A model generated the notes under the pieces. The model was not told the DNA's origin. It worked only from the letters and a program-made list of their open reading frames with translations, and did no database searches. A stretch of DNA of 58,874 bases, taken from Massilia cavernae. GTDB lineage: Bacteria; Pseudomonadota; Gammaproteobacteria; Burkholderiales; Burkholderiaceae_D. Below, piece after piece: positions 8,633-17,846 of the stretch; within the stretch, counting starts at the first letter, position 1; each line of letters starts with the position of its first letter. The position numbers and the translations under genes were made by a program. The stretch lies in the NCBI RefSeq assembly GCF_003590855.1, contig NZ_QYUP01000012.1, positions 1 to 58,874 on the forward strand, read 5' to 3'.

Positions 8633-9454
8633 CTAGGCATGCTCGGCCAACCCCTGTATCGCCCGCACCGTCCCGTCCTTCGCCCTTTGCACCACCACCT
8701 TCCTGTTACTGGACTCCTGGTCCCGCACCGCCTCCTTGTGCCAGAGGTGGAACACCTCGGTCGCAAACGCCCCGTCCTTGCGCATCACCCCCGCATTAAA
8801 CAGCCGCACCACGAGGTCCGAATCCTCATGTCCCCACCCGGTAAAGCTCTCATCGAAGCCATTCACCCTATCCAGGTCCTTGCGCCAGACGCCCAGGTTG
8901 CAGCTCTTGATGCGGCGCCATGAAAACTTGCGCCGGTGCCGCCCTATGTCCGGCCACTGCACCAGCAGCTGCGCCACCTTGTTGATATGTCCCTTGAAGC
9001 GGTACGCCAGCTTCTCGCCCACCCCCGCGCGGGGCAGGTCGATCCGTTCGGCCAGCACCCGGGCGGTCAGGGCAGGGCTGAGCAGCACCCGGCTGCCCGA
9101 CACCAGGTAGCCGTGCTCCGCCAGCTTGCGGTGCTGGGAGATAAAGTCGCTTTGCGGGATGCAGTCGCCGTCCAGGAACACGATGTATTCGCCGCTCGCC
9201 GCCAGCGTGGCGCGGTTGCGCGCCATCGCCGCGCGGAAGCCAAGGTCCTCCTGCCACACGTGCAGGAGCGGCACCGGGGAGCGGGCCCTCAGCTGGTCGA
9301 TGCAGTCCTTCGTGTTGGCAGTGGAGCCGTCATCAGCGATAATGATCTCGAAATTTAGATCATCCTGGCCGAAACACGCCTCGACGACCGCCCGAAGGGC
9401 GTCCGGACGGTTCCAGGTCGTAATGACGACGGAGATTGTTGGCGCGCGCTGCAT
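8633..9454 (-). CDS. Glycosyltransferase family 2 protein
   Basis: A 273-residue soluble GT-A enzyme. It starts TISVVITTWNRPDALRAVVEAC, has the nucleotide-binding EIIIADDGS and the metal-binding FLDGDCIP, and a C-terminal FTGWGHEDSDLVVRLFNAG segment typical of processive or core-sugar GT2 enzymes. It would add a sugar to an LPS or surface glycan on the cytoplasmic face. The donor and acceptor cannot be told. It is divergent from waaL, sharing a 58-nt intergenic region that holds a 12-nt palindrome. Confidence 0.85.
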   Translation of the reverse strand: MQRAPTISVVITTWNRPDALRAVVEACFGQDDLNFEIIIADDGSTANTKDCIDQLRARSPVPLLHVWQEDLGFRAAMARNRATLAASGEYIVFLDGDCIPQSDFISQHRKLAEHGYLVSGSRVLLSPALTARVLAERIDLPRAGVGEKLAYRFKGHINKVAQLLVQWPDIGRHRRKFSWRRIKSCNLGVWRKDLDRVNGFDESFTGWGHEDSDLVVRLFNAGVMRKDGAFATEVFHLWHKEAVRDQESSNRKVVVQRAKDGTVRAIQGLAEHA

Positions 9455-9471
9455 GTCGGCGAACGTGCTTC

Positions 9472-9483
9472 TCAGTTAACTGA
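9472..9483. promoter_or_regulatory. 12-nt palindrome in the divergent GT2/waaL promoter region
   Basis: TCAGTTAACTGA is a perfect palindrome centred 25-35 nt from both gene starts in a 58-nt divergent intergenic region. The position suits a shared operator. No regulator is linked to it, so the role is inference. Confidence 0.4.
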
Positions 9484-9512
9484 AGTCTTCAGCATATCCC
9501 ACCCATGAATGA

Positions 9513-10763
9513 ATGAACAATAGCCTTCTCAATCGAACGCCCTCCAAGCAGGCGATAACCGCCATCCTGATGTTCCTGTTCCCGTTTCTGAGCCTGGTCA
9601 CCCCGTTCGGCGTCGGGCTTTGCAGCTTCCTTTTCCTGATTGCGGGTGTCTTTGTACTCCGCGACGGTAACAGCGCCTTGCGCCGCCACTGGCCGTCGTT
9701 GCGCTGGGTGATCCTGCCCTTCCTGTTGAATTTCCTGTTCGTACTGGGCTGCTACCTGCTGCGCGACCACGCGCTCGGCGCGGTCGAAAAGCCAGTGCGC
9801 ATGCTGCTGGCCGTGTCGGCGCTGGCGCTGGTCCTGGCCGCCAAGCCGGACCGCAAGGCCCTGTGGTGGGGTGTGATCGGGGGCGCCGCGGGCGCGCTGC
9901 TACTGGTCGGCTACCAGCGTGTGTTCCTCGACATGGACCGCCCCGGCGGCCTGCTCAACGCGATCACCTTCGGCGACATCGCCCTGTCGCTCGCGCTGCT
10001 GGCGCTGGCCGCCACCGTCGATGTTCGCGCCCACCGCCAGGTAGTGTGGCCTGCACTGGGCGCCGTCGCCGGGCTGGTGGCCTCCATCATGACGGGCACG
10101 CGCGGCGGCTGGCTCGGGCTGGCGCTGGCCGCGCTGGTGTTCGTCGCGTATGGTCACGTCCTCCGAAGCTGGCGTTCCCGCGTGATGGTTGTGTCCAGCT
10201 TCGCGCTGGTGGTGGCGACCTACTTCATTCCGGCCACCGGCGTGCAGGAACGCGTGCACCAGGGCGTGGCCGAGGCCACCGTCTGGTTCGATGGCGGCAG
10301 TGCCTTCAGCAACGTCGGCACCCGCCTCGAACTGTGGAAGGCGGCCGCCACGATGATCGAGGAGGCACCGCTGCTCGGACGCGGCGAGGCGGACTACCTG
10401 CAGGCGCTGAAGGAGATGGTGGCGGCCGGCCAGCTCGATCCGGTGGTGCTCACGCTGCCGCATTTCCATAACGAGAGCCTGCAGGCGCTGGTGACCGGCG
10501 GCGTGGTGGGCTTTGCGATCTGGGCCGGCATGATGCTGGCGCCCTTCATGTTCTTTGCGCACGCCCTGCGCGAGCGCAAGGCCAGCGCCCAGGAATTCGC
10601 GCTGGCGCTGGCTGGTATCCTGCTGGTGACGGGCTATGTCGGCTTCGGGCTGACCGAAGTGATCTTCTGGTCGATCAAGGGCAGCCTGTTCTACGCGCTG
10701 ATGGTGTTCCTGCTCATGGGCCTTTACCTCAACGCGAAAGAATCGCATCTCCAGGGTCACTGA
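9513..10763 (+). CDS. waaL: O-antigen ligase family membrane protein (WaaL-like)
   Basis: A 416-residue polytopic membrane protein with about ten hydrophobic segments and a large periplasmic loop (about residues 240-330). The family signature surrounds TGTRGGWLGLALAALVFVAYGH and NVGTRLELWKAAATMIEEAPLLGRGEADYLQAL; the catalytic-loop His is probably in LPHFHNESLQALVTGGVVG. WaaL-type ligases transfer undecaprenyl-linked O-antigen to lipid A-core. Its place in front of a glycosyltransferase, msbA and waaF fits LPS assembly. A Wzy-type polymerase is the main alternative. The following gene starts 1 nt after its stop. Confidence 0.8.
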   Translation: MNNSLLNRTPSKQAITAILMFLFPFLSLVTPFGVGLCSFLFLIAGVFVLRDGNSALRRHWPSLRWVILPFLLNFLFVLGCYLLRDHALGAVEKPVRMLLAVSALALVLAAKPDRKALWWGVIGGAAGALLLVGYQRVFLDMDRPGGLLNAITFGDIALSLALLALAATVDVRAHRQVVWPALGAVAGLVASIMTGTRGGWLGLALAALVFVAYGHVLRSWRSRVMVVSSFALVVATYFIPATGVQERVHQGVAEATVWFDGGSAFSNVGTRLELWKAAATMIEEAPLLGRGEADYLQALKEMVAAGQLDPVVLTLPHFHNESLQALVTGGVVGFAIWAGMMLAPFMFFAHALRERKASAQEFALALAGILLVTGYVGFGLTEVIFWSIKGSLFYALMVFLLMGLYLNAKESHLQGH

Positions 10764-10764
10764 T

Positions 10765-11846
10765 ATGCCAAATACAATCAACGTCGTCGAGCCTTCGCTG
10801 ACCACGGCCGCCGGCCACTGCTACAGCTTCATCACCGCGCTGAGCCGGCGGGCAGACGAATCGCGCCGGCTGCGCCTGTGGGCCGACCGCAAGATCGAGG
10901 TGAGCTTCGGCGCCGATGTCGAAGTGAAGAAATGCTTCTTCCGCCGCATCCGCAAGGTGCAGAGCTATTTCCTGTACAAGGACCTGATCAAGGCGCCGGG
11001 CAAGCTGTTCGTCTCGACCGCCCGCTACGCCGACCTCCTGATGATCGACTGGGCTGCGGCGGGCCTCATCCCGCCGAAGAAGGTCTACCTGTACGTCCAC
11101 TGGTTCAAGCCGAGCGAGCGCAAGATGGCGCGCCTGCGGGCGATCGCGCGGCGCCAGCCCAACCTCGAAATCTACGGGCCGACGCCTTCCGTCACTACCG
11201 TGTTCGAGCAGGCCGGCTTCGCCAATGCGCGCGTGGTACCCTATCCGATCTCGCAGCCGGGCGGACAGGCCGCCCCCGGGGAGCACGCCTTCAAGCACCT
11301 GCTGTTCGCCGGCGCCGCCCGCAGCGACAAGGGATTTTCCGAAGTCGTCAGCCTGGTGGAGCACATGCACAAGCTTGGGCTACGAATCCCGTGGTGATGC
11401 AGACCTCCGCCGAGCAGGCCGGCAAGTACGACGCCTCGGTGCGCGCCGACCTGGCGCGCCTGGAAGGCATCGGCTACCCGCAGCTGGACATCCGCGGGAC
11501 GACGCTGTCGCCGGACGAGTACGCGGACCTGTTCAAGGGCGCGGTATGCCTGCAGCTGTACGACGCGCAGGCTTTCGCGGACCGCATCAGCGGCGTGACG
11601 CTGGACGCCTTCTCGCACGGCAGCCCGGTGATCTCGACGCCGGGATCGTGGATCGCGCGCATGGTCGAGCGCTTCGACGCCGGCAGCGTGGTGCCGGACA
11701 CCTCGCCCGAAACTGTGCTGGCGGCGGTGCAGCAGCAGATCGCCGGCTACGGCGCCCTGGCGGCGCGCGCGGCCGCAGCCGGCGCTGTCCTGCAGGAAGA
11801 GAACAGCGCGCAAACCTTGTTTGACCTTTTGACCACACGCGCCTGA
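10765..11846 (+). pseudogene. LPS-core glycosyltransferase interrupted by a one-base frameshift
   Basis: A GT-B-type glycosyltransferase of about 360 residues read in two frames. The first part (10765 to about 11391) runs MPNTINVVEPSLTTAAGHCYSF through LLFAGAARSDKGFSEVVSL; the second continues VVMQTSAEQAGKYDASV to the TGA at 11844-11846, including the donor-site-like GVTLDAFSHGSPVISTPG. At 11388-11394 the sequence CCCGTGG would read through as LRIPVVMQTS if it held one more G. The gene may thus be intact in the cell and broken only in this sequence. Neighbours waaL, msbA and waaF are whole. I cannot assign donor or linkage. Confidence 0.8.
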
Positions 11847-11856
11847 CGCAAACACA

Positions 11857-13584
11857 ATGAAAAACCAGACCGTGGCCGAGCGCCTGTTCAAGATCGTAAA
11901 GCCTTACCGCGGGCGCGCTTTCATGTCGCTGCTGGCGATGGCCGTCGCGGCGTCCACCCAGCCGATGCTCGGCTGGGCGCTGCAGCTCCTGCTCGACAAG
12001 GGCTTCGGTCCCAACAAGGTGGAATTCAGCCTGTGGCTGGTGCCGCTGATCCTGCTGTCGATCTTCCTCGTGCGCGGCGTGTCCACCTTTGCCACGGCTT
12101 ACCTGAACAACTGGATCATGAGCCGCGTGCTCAACGACCTGCGCCGCATGGTGTTCGAGAAGCTGCTGCGCCTTCCGGTGGCGCGCTTCCACGAGGAGTC
12201 CACCGGCAAGGTGATCAACACCGTCATCGGCGACGTGCGCCAGGTAGTCGACATGATCAACTCGGTGTTCCTCGCCTTCGTGCGCGATACGCTGACCATC
12301 ATCGGCCTGCTGGCCGGCCTGCTGTTCCTGAACTGGCAGCTGACGCTGATCGCGCTGGTCGTCATTCCGCTGACCGCGGCGATCGTGCGCACCACCACCA
12401 AGCGCCTGCGCCGCCTGAATCGCGAAAACCAGCGCGTCACCGCCGAAATGACGCAAGTGGTGGAGGAGGCGGCGCGCGGCCACCAGGTCATCCGCGTGTT
12501 CTCCGGCGAGAAGTACGAGCGCCGCCGCTTCGAGCAACGCAGCGACGCGCTTCGCGGCTTCACCCAGCGCGCAACGGTGGCTGCCGCCGCGACGGTGCCA
12601 ATCACGCAGATCGGCACCGCGATGGCGGTCTCGGTGGTCATCGTGATGGCGCTGCGCTCGCAGATGACGGTGGGCGAATTCACCAACTTCGTCACGCTGA
12701 TGCTGATGCTGCTGCAGCCGCTGAAGGCGCTGGTCGAAGTCAACGGCCCTATGCAGCGCGGCATGGCGGCGGCCGAAACCGTGTTCGGCATGATCGACGC
12801 GCCGGTGGAACCCGATCCGGGCACGAAGGTGCTGGGCCGCGCCCGCGGCCACCTGAAGCTCGAGGACGTATCGTTCCGCTACTCCGAACAGAACCCGCTG
12901 GCGCTGGACCGCGTCAACCTGGAAGTGCTGCCCGGCCAGACCGTGGCGCTGGTGGGCGTGTCCGGCGGCGGCAAATCCACCTTCGTCAACCTGGTAACCC
13001 GCTTCTATGCGCCCAACGCCGGCCACCTCACGCTGGACGGCGTGCCGTACGAAGAGATCGCACTGACCAGCCTGCGCGCCCAGCTGGCGATGGTGAGCCA
13101 GAACGTGGTGCTGTTCGACGACACGCTCGGCGCCAACATCGCCTACGGCGCGGAAGTCGTGGACCAGGCGCGCCTGTCCGCCGCCATCAAGGCGGCTCAC
13201 CTGTCGGACGTGGTTGCCGCGCTGCCCGAAGGCGTGGACACGCAGATCGGCGAGAACGGCATGCGCCTGTCCGGCGGCCAGCGCCAGCGCGTGGCGATCG
13301 CCCGCGCCATCTACAAGGACGCGCCGATCCTGATCCTGGACGAAGCGACATCCGCCCTCGACAACGAATCCGAACGCGCAGTGCAGGCCGCGCTCGACAC
13401 CCTGATGGCGGGGCGCACCACGCTGGTCATCGCTCACCGCCTGTCCACCATCGAGCGCGCCGACCGCATCGTGGTGATGGAGCAGGGCCGCATCGTCGAG
13501 GCAGGGCGCCATGACGAGCTGCTGGCGGCGAACGGCATGTACGCCAACCTCTACCGTCTCCAGTTCACCAAGACCGAAGCATGA
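11857..13584 (+). CDS. msbA: Lipid A export ABC transporter, fused permease/ATPase (MsbA)
   Basis: A 575-residue half-transporter that as a dimer flips lipid A-core across the inner membrane. Six membrane helices occupy residues 20-315. The nucleotide-binding domain carries Walker A SGGGKST near residue 370, the Q-loop in AMVSQNVVLFDDT, signature LSGGQRQR near 471, Walker B ILILDEATSALD and the H-loop AHRLST. The gene follows the glycosyltransferase by 10 nt and its end overlaps waaF by 4 nt (ATGA), so it is in the LPS operon. Confidence 0.95.
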   Translation: MKNQTVAERLFKIVKPYRGRAFMSLLAMAVAASTQPMLGWALQLLLDKGFGPNKVEFSLWLVPLILLSIFLVRGVSTFATAYLNNWIMSRVLNDLRRMVFEKLLRLPVARFHEESTGKVINTVIGDVRQVVDMINSVFLAFVRDTLTIIGLLAGLLFLNWQLTLIALVVIPLTAAIVRTTTKRLRRLNRENQRVTAEMTQVVEEAARGHQVIRVFSGEKYERRRFEQRSDALRGFTQRATVAAAATVPITQIGTAMAVSVVIVMALRSQMTVGEFTNFVTLMLMLLQPLKALVEVNGPMQRGMAAAETVFGMIDAPVEPDPGTKVLGRARGHLKLEDVSFRYSEQNPLALDRVNLEVLPGQTVALVGVSGGGKSTFVNLVTRFYAPNAGHLTLDGVPYEEIALTSLRAQLAMVSQNVVLFDDTLGANIAYGAEVVDQARLSAAIKAAHLSDVVAALPEGVDTQIGENGMRLSGGQRQRVAIARAIYKDAPILILDEATSALDNESERAVQAALDTLMAGRTTLVIAHRLSTIERADRIVVMEQGRIVEAGRHDELLAANGMYANLYRLQFTKTEA

Positions 13585-14609
13585 GCACTCCACGCACCCT
13601 GATTATTTCGCCCAACTGGATCGGTGACGCCGTGATGGCGCAGCCGCTGCTCCAGCTGCTTAGGAAGCAGCATCCGTCACGCCCGATCGATGTGCTGGCG
13701 CCGCCGTCGGTGGCGCCGGTATGGCGCGCGATGAAGGAGGTCGACAGCGTGCTGGTGACGCCTTTCCGTCACGGCGCGCTGCAGCTGCGCGAACGCTGGA
13801 ACTACGCACAGGTGTTGCGCCAGCGCGGCTATGCCGATGCCTACGTGCTGCCCAATACCCTCAAGTACGCGCTGATTCCGTGGCTGGCGGGTATTCCGGA
13901 GCGGGTCGGCTACAAGGGCGAGATGCGTTACGGCCTGCTCAACCGGCTGCACCACGACGATATTCCGCCGCGCCCGATGGTGTCGTTCTACGCGGCGCTG
14001 GCCGATGCGCCCCGGGACCGCTTGCGCGCCAACGTGCAGCGTCCGACGCTGACGGTAAGTCGGGATCAGTCGGATGCAGCCCGTGCCCAGCATGGCCTTG
14101 TGCCCGGCAGGCCGCTGGTCATGTTTGCGCCGGGCGCGGAGTTCGGATCGGCCAAGCGCTGGCCCGCGTCGCACTTCGCGGCGCTGGCGCGGGAGATCAT
14201 GCAGGAGAATCCGGATGCGCAGGTGGCCTTGCTCGGATCGCCCAAGGACAGGGAAGTGTGCGAGGAGATTGTCGCGCTGGCGCGGGCCGACTCGGTCCGC
14301 GTAAGTAACCTTGCCGGCGCCACGAAGCTGGATGAGGCGGTGGCGCTGATCGCTTCCGCCGATGCCGTGGTGTCCAACGACTCTGGCCTGCTGCATATCG
14401 CCTCGGCGCTCAATCGCCCGGTGTTGGCGATCTACGGGCCGACCGATCCCGCCCACGCGCCACCGTTTTCCGATATGGCGAAATCGCTGTCGCTGCGGCT
14501 CGACTGCGCGCCTTGCCGCGAGCGCGAGTGTCCGCTCGGGCATCATGCATGCATGCGCAAGCTGAGCGCGGATATGGTGTGGCATGAATTGAGGCCGATG
14601 CTCGACTAG
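13581..14609 (+). CDS. waaF: ADP-heptose:LPS heptosyltransferase II
   Basis: A 342-residue GT9-family enzyme adding the second heptose to the LPS inner core. It starts with the family motif LIISPNWIGDAVMAQPLLQLL and has VMFAPGAEFGSAKRWP, the nucleotide-sugar site NDSGLLHIASALNRPVLAIYGPTDP and the C-terminal Cys-rich CAPCRERECPLGHHACM, a feature of WaaF rather than WaaC. Its start overlaps the msbA stop (ATGA). It closes the waaL-GT-msbA-waaF run. Confidence 0.94.
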   Translation: MSTPRTLIISPNWIGDAVMAQPLLQLLRKQHPSRPIDVLAPPSVAPVWRAMKEVDSVLVTPFRHGALQLRERWNYAQVLRQRGYADAYVLPNTLKYALIPWLAGIPERVGYKGEMRYGLLNRLHHDDIPPRPMVSFYAALADAPRDRLRANVQRPTLTVSRDQSDAARAQHGLVPGRPLVMFAPGAEFGSAKRWPASHFAALAREIMQENPDAQVALLGSPKDREVCEEIVALARADSVRVSNLAGATKLDEAVALIASADAVVSNDSGLLHIASALNRPVLAIYGPTDPAHAPPFSDMAKSLSLRLDCAPCRERECPLGHHACMRKLSADMVWHELRPMLD

Positions 14610-14663
14610 CAGGACGGCTGAGCGTGTTGCAAACTGGCGACATTAACCCGGCGCGCAGCAGCT

Positions 14664-14684
14664 CCTTACCCACCTTGGGTAAGG
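14664..14684. promoter_or_regulatory. Perfect inverted repeat between waaF and the H-NOX gene
   Basis: CCTTACCC (14664-14671), spacer ACCTT, GGGTAAGG (14677-14684). No T tract follows, which argues against a plain rho-independent terminator. It lies 73 nt before the H-NOX start and could be an operator or transcript-end structure. The bases at 14722-14727 (TATACT) resemble a -10 element but no matching -35 is clear. Confidence 0.45.
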
Positions 14685-14756
14685 CCGCAAAGAATCGATA
14701 GCCCGCCCTTATCTTCGCCGATATACTCATTTTCATAATACAAATGAGGGGGCCGA

Positions 14757-15308
14757 ATGAAAGGCGTCATATTTGTGGAGTTTATGGAGCTGGTTGAATC
14801 GCGCATGGGCCTCGACATGCTCGACCGGATCATCGGTGAAGCCGACTTGCCCAACGATGGCGCCTATACTTCGGTGGGCACCTACGACCACGCGGAACTG
14901 GTGCGCATGGTCACCGCCCTGTCGAATGCGACCGGCGTGTCGACGCCGCAGCTGATCCTGATGTTCGGCGAACACCTGTTCACCCGCTTCAGCGTCGGCT
15001 ATCCGGCCCTGTTTGTCGAGGCGCACAATACCTTCGAATTCCTGGAGCGGATCGACGGCGTGATCCACGTCGAAGTGCGCAAGCTGTATCCGGACGCTGA
15101 ACTGCCAAGCCTGTCCTGCACCCGGCCGGCGCCGGGCGAGCTGGAACTCCTCTACAGATCACCGCGCGGTTTTGCCGACCTGGCCGAAGGCCTGATCAAT
15201 GGCTGCATCAGGCACTTCGGCGAAGCGATCACGGTGGTCCGCACCAACCTCGAGAAGGAAGGCAACATGCACCGGGCGCGCTTCCAGCTGGCGCACGCGA
15301 ACCCATGA
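14757..15308 (+). CDS. H-NOX heme nitric oxide/oxygen-binding sensor protein
   Basis: A 183-residue stand-alone H-NOX domain. It starts MKGVIFVEFMELVESRMG, has the proximal heme ligand His104 in RIDGVIHVEVRKLYP and the diagnostic Y-x-S-x-R motif as Y133, S135, R137 (LLYRSPRG), which binds the heme propionates. These proteins bind NO through ferrous heme and control a partner kinase or cyclic-di-GMP enzyme. The 3' end overlaps the GGDEF-EAL gene by ATGA, so that protein is the obvious partner. A distal-pocket Tyr for stable O2 binding is not evident, which favours NO selectivity, though I cannot be certain from sequence alone. Confidence 0.92.
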   Translation: MKGVIFVEFMELVESRMGLDMLDRIIGEADLPNDGAYTSVGTYDHAELVRMVTALSNATGVSTPQLILMFGEHLFTRFSVGYPALFVEAHNTFEFLERIDGVIHVEVRKLYPDAELPSLSCTRPAPGELELLYRSPRGFADLAEGLINGCIRHFGEAITVVRTNLEKEGNMHRARFQLAHANP

Positions 15309-17534
15309 TGGACCAGCTGGCCAGCACGGTCGCATCGCGCAGCCTCGCGCGCGAGCGGGCGGCGCGCAAGGAGGCTGAAAGCCTGCTCGAAAAAAAGAGC
15401 CGCGAGCTGTACGACATCAACCTCATCCTCAACCAGCGCCAGCTGAACGCCCACCGGCAAGAAAGCGAAAGCCGCTACCGGACCCTGGTCGAACTGATGC
15501 CCGACGCGATCTGGATCCACAGCGGCGGCAAGATCGTCTTCATGAATCCGGCGGCGCAGCGCCTGTTCGGCGCCAGCGCGCCCGAGCAGCTGCTGGGGAC
15601 CGAGGCGCTGGCGCGGATACCTGAAGATTTCCGCGCCCAGATGGCGCAAGGCATATTCGGCAACCTGGCTGCAGCCCAGAAACAGCCGCGCCGCGCGCTG
15701 CGCGTGGCACGCCTCGACGGCTCGCTGGTCGACGTCGAGTTCTTCGGCTGCGCGATCCGCTTCAACGATGCCGCTTCGGTCATGAACGTCGCGCACGACA
15801 TCACCGAACGGCGCCTGCACGAGATGGCGATCGAACACCAGGCCACGCACGACCTGCTGACCGGCCTGCCAAACCGCGCTCTGTTCCTCGACCGCCTGAC
15901 GCACGCAATCCGGCGCGCGGAGCGCCACGGCGACCGGCTGGCAGTGATGTTCATCGACCTCGACAAGTTCAAGAACATCAACGACACGCTGGGGCATGCC
16001 AGCGGCGACAACCTGCTGCGCATGGTGGCCGCCCACCTCAAGCAATGCGTGCGGGCGTCCGACACGGTGGCGCGGCTGGGCGGCGACGAATTCGTGCTGC
16101 TGCTCGATGAGCCGCTGGGCGAAACCATGCCGGCCACGATCGCCGCGTGCGTGGCGCAGCGGCTGGGCGAGCCGGTCATGCTGGGCGGCCAGGAGCATGT
16201 GGTCACCGGCAGCATCGCGCATCAGTCTTTCCCCCAGACGGGACGGACGCGCCGAGGCGCTGCTGCGCCACGCCGACATCGCGATGTACCGCGCCAAGGA
16301 AAGCGGGCGCGACAGCTTCCAGTTCTTCACGCAGGAGATGCAGAACCTGCTCGACGCCCGCGTCGCGCTCGAGCAGGGCCTGCACCGCGCCTTGCAGCGC
16401 AACGAGTTCGTGCTGCACTTCCAGCCGCAGGTGAACCTGCGCAGCGGCAGGATCGTCGGCATGGAAGCGCTGCTGCGCTGGCAGTCGCCCGAACTGGGAC
16501 TGGTCCCGCCGCTGCAGTTCATCCCGGTGGCCGAGGAGAGCAACCTGATTAACGCGATCGGGATGTGGGTGTTGGACAAGGCTTGCGCCACCCTGCGCGC
16601 CTGGCTCGATGCCGGTTTGCCGGTGGTGCCGATCGCGGTCAACGTCGCTGCCTCGCAGTTCTCCGACCAGGGCATGGACCAGCTGGTGCGCGCCACGCTT
16701 GAACGGCACGGCGTCGAACCACGGCTGCTCGAACTCGAGCTGACCGAAAGCCTGTCTATGGAAAACCCGGAGGCGTCGATCGAACTGATGCGCCGCCTGA
16801 ACGCGACCGGTATCGGCATGTCGATCGACGACTTCGGCACCGGCTACTCGAACCTGAGCTACCTGAAGCGCTTCCCGGTCCACAAGCTGAAGATCGACCA
16901 GTCGTTCACGCGCGGACTGACCAGCGACCCGGAAGACCGCTCGATCGTGACGGCGGTGATCCGCATGGCGCACAGCCTCGGGCTGTGCGCGATTGCCGAA
17001 GGCGTCGAAACCGAGGGCCAGCTGCGCGTGCTAGCGGCCGAAGGCTGCGACGAAATCCAGGGCTATTATTTCAGCCGCCCGCTACCGGAGCAGGCGATGG
17101 TGGCAATGCTGGAGCGCGGCTTGCGCATGGATCTGGCGCCGCTGGCGCCTTCCGTGAGGCGCCGCACGGTGCTGCTGGTCGATGACGAACCGCAGGTGCT
17201 GTCGACCTTCCGCAAGGTGCTCGACGGGCGCGGCTACGACGTGATGACGGCGCACGGCGTGGCCGAAGCGTATGAACTGCTGGCCGGGCATGAGGTAGGG
17301 GTGGTGATCTCCGACCAGGAGCTGCTTGGGCACACGGGAATCGACTTCTTCCAGCGCATCAAGAGGATGTATCCGCGCACCGTGCGCGTGCTAATGACAG
17401 CGGACATCAGCCCGGCCAACCTTGCCGACGCCATCAACAAGGGCGCGATCTACAAGTTTGTCGCCAAGCCGTGGCAGGATGAGGCAATGGTGGCGCTGCT
17501 GGCCAGCGCGTTCGCCCACTACGAGCGGCTGTAG
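15305..17534 (+). CDS. PAS-GGDEF-EAL-REC cyclic-di-GMP protein, H-NOX partner (one-base frameshift)
   Basis: Read as one protein it is about 742 residues: a coiled-coil N-terminus (10-50), PAS (55-170), GGDEF (175-340), EAL (365-605) and a C-terminal receiver domain (about 620-740). The GGDEF motif is intact at 259-263 with an RxxD inhibitory site at 250-253. The EAL domain keeps MEALLRW, ELTES, DDFGTGYS, KIDQSF and EGVET, so both activities look possible. The receiver has VLLVDDEP, the phospho-acceptor Asp in VISDQE and the Lys in FVAKPW. At about 16216-16219 the bases ATCGCGCATC shift frame; removing one C gives TGSIGISLSP and restores the protein. It is coupled to H-NOX by ATGA. Confidence 0.88.
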
Positions 17535-17609
17535 GGCGCCCCCTTGGCTGCGCCAGTTCGCCTCGAGCTGTTGTACGATAATGCCTGATAACTCCTCATG
17601 GAGCAGGCG

Positions 17610-17846
17610 ATGTACATGGTGTACTGGACGATTGTCGACGAGGATGCTGCCACTCCCCACGCCCAGGGTTTCGACACCAGCGAGATGGTGGCGGCAATGA
17701 CCTTCATGGAAGCGCTGCGCAAGCGCCAGCGCGCGGGCGAGGGCGTGCAGTTCATTACCATGTGCTCCGAACATCCTGACCTGGTCGGCCATCCCGGCGT
17801 CGACGTCACAGGTCCCGACTACAACTGGAAAAAGCGCCGCCGCTAA
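17610..17846 (+). CDS. Small conserved protein of unknown function
   Basis: I do not recognise the family. The 78-residue product reads MYMVYWTIVDEDAATPHAQGF and later VQFITMCSEHPDLVGHPGV, ending in a basic KKRRR tail. It is soluble, without signal or membrane segment. The ATG at 17610 is favoured because GGAG lies 6 nt upstream; an ATG at 17598 would overlap that ribosome site and add four residues. It follows the c-di-GMP gene by 75 nt and its stop overlaps the convergent ModE-like gene's stop. Confidence 0.6.
   Translation: MYMVYWTIVDEDAATPHAQGFDTSEMVAAMTFMEALRKRQRAGEGVQFITMCSEHPDLVGHPGVDVTGPDYNWKKRRR

Noticed and set aside
11587..13593. 668-codon antisense frame over msbA
   Set aside because: Shadow of msbA, with no family resemblance and no ribosome site.
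14664..14684. Inverted repeat after waaF as a rho-independent terminator
   Set aside because: No T tract follows on either strand; kept only as a dyad of unknown role.
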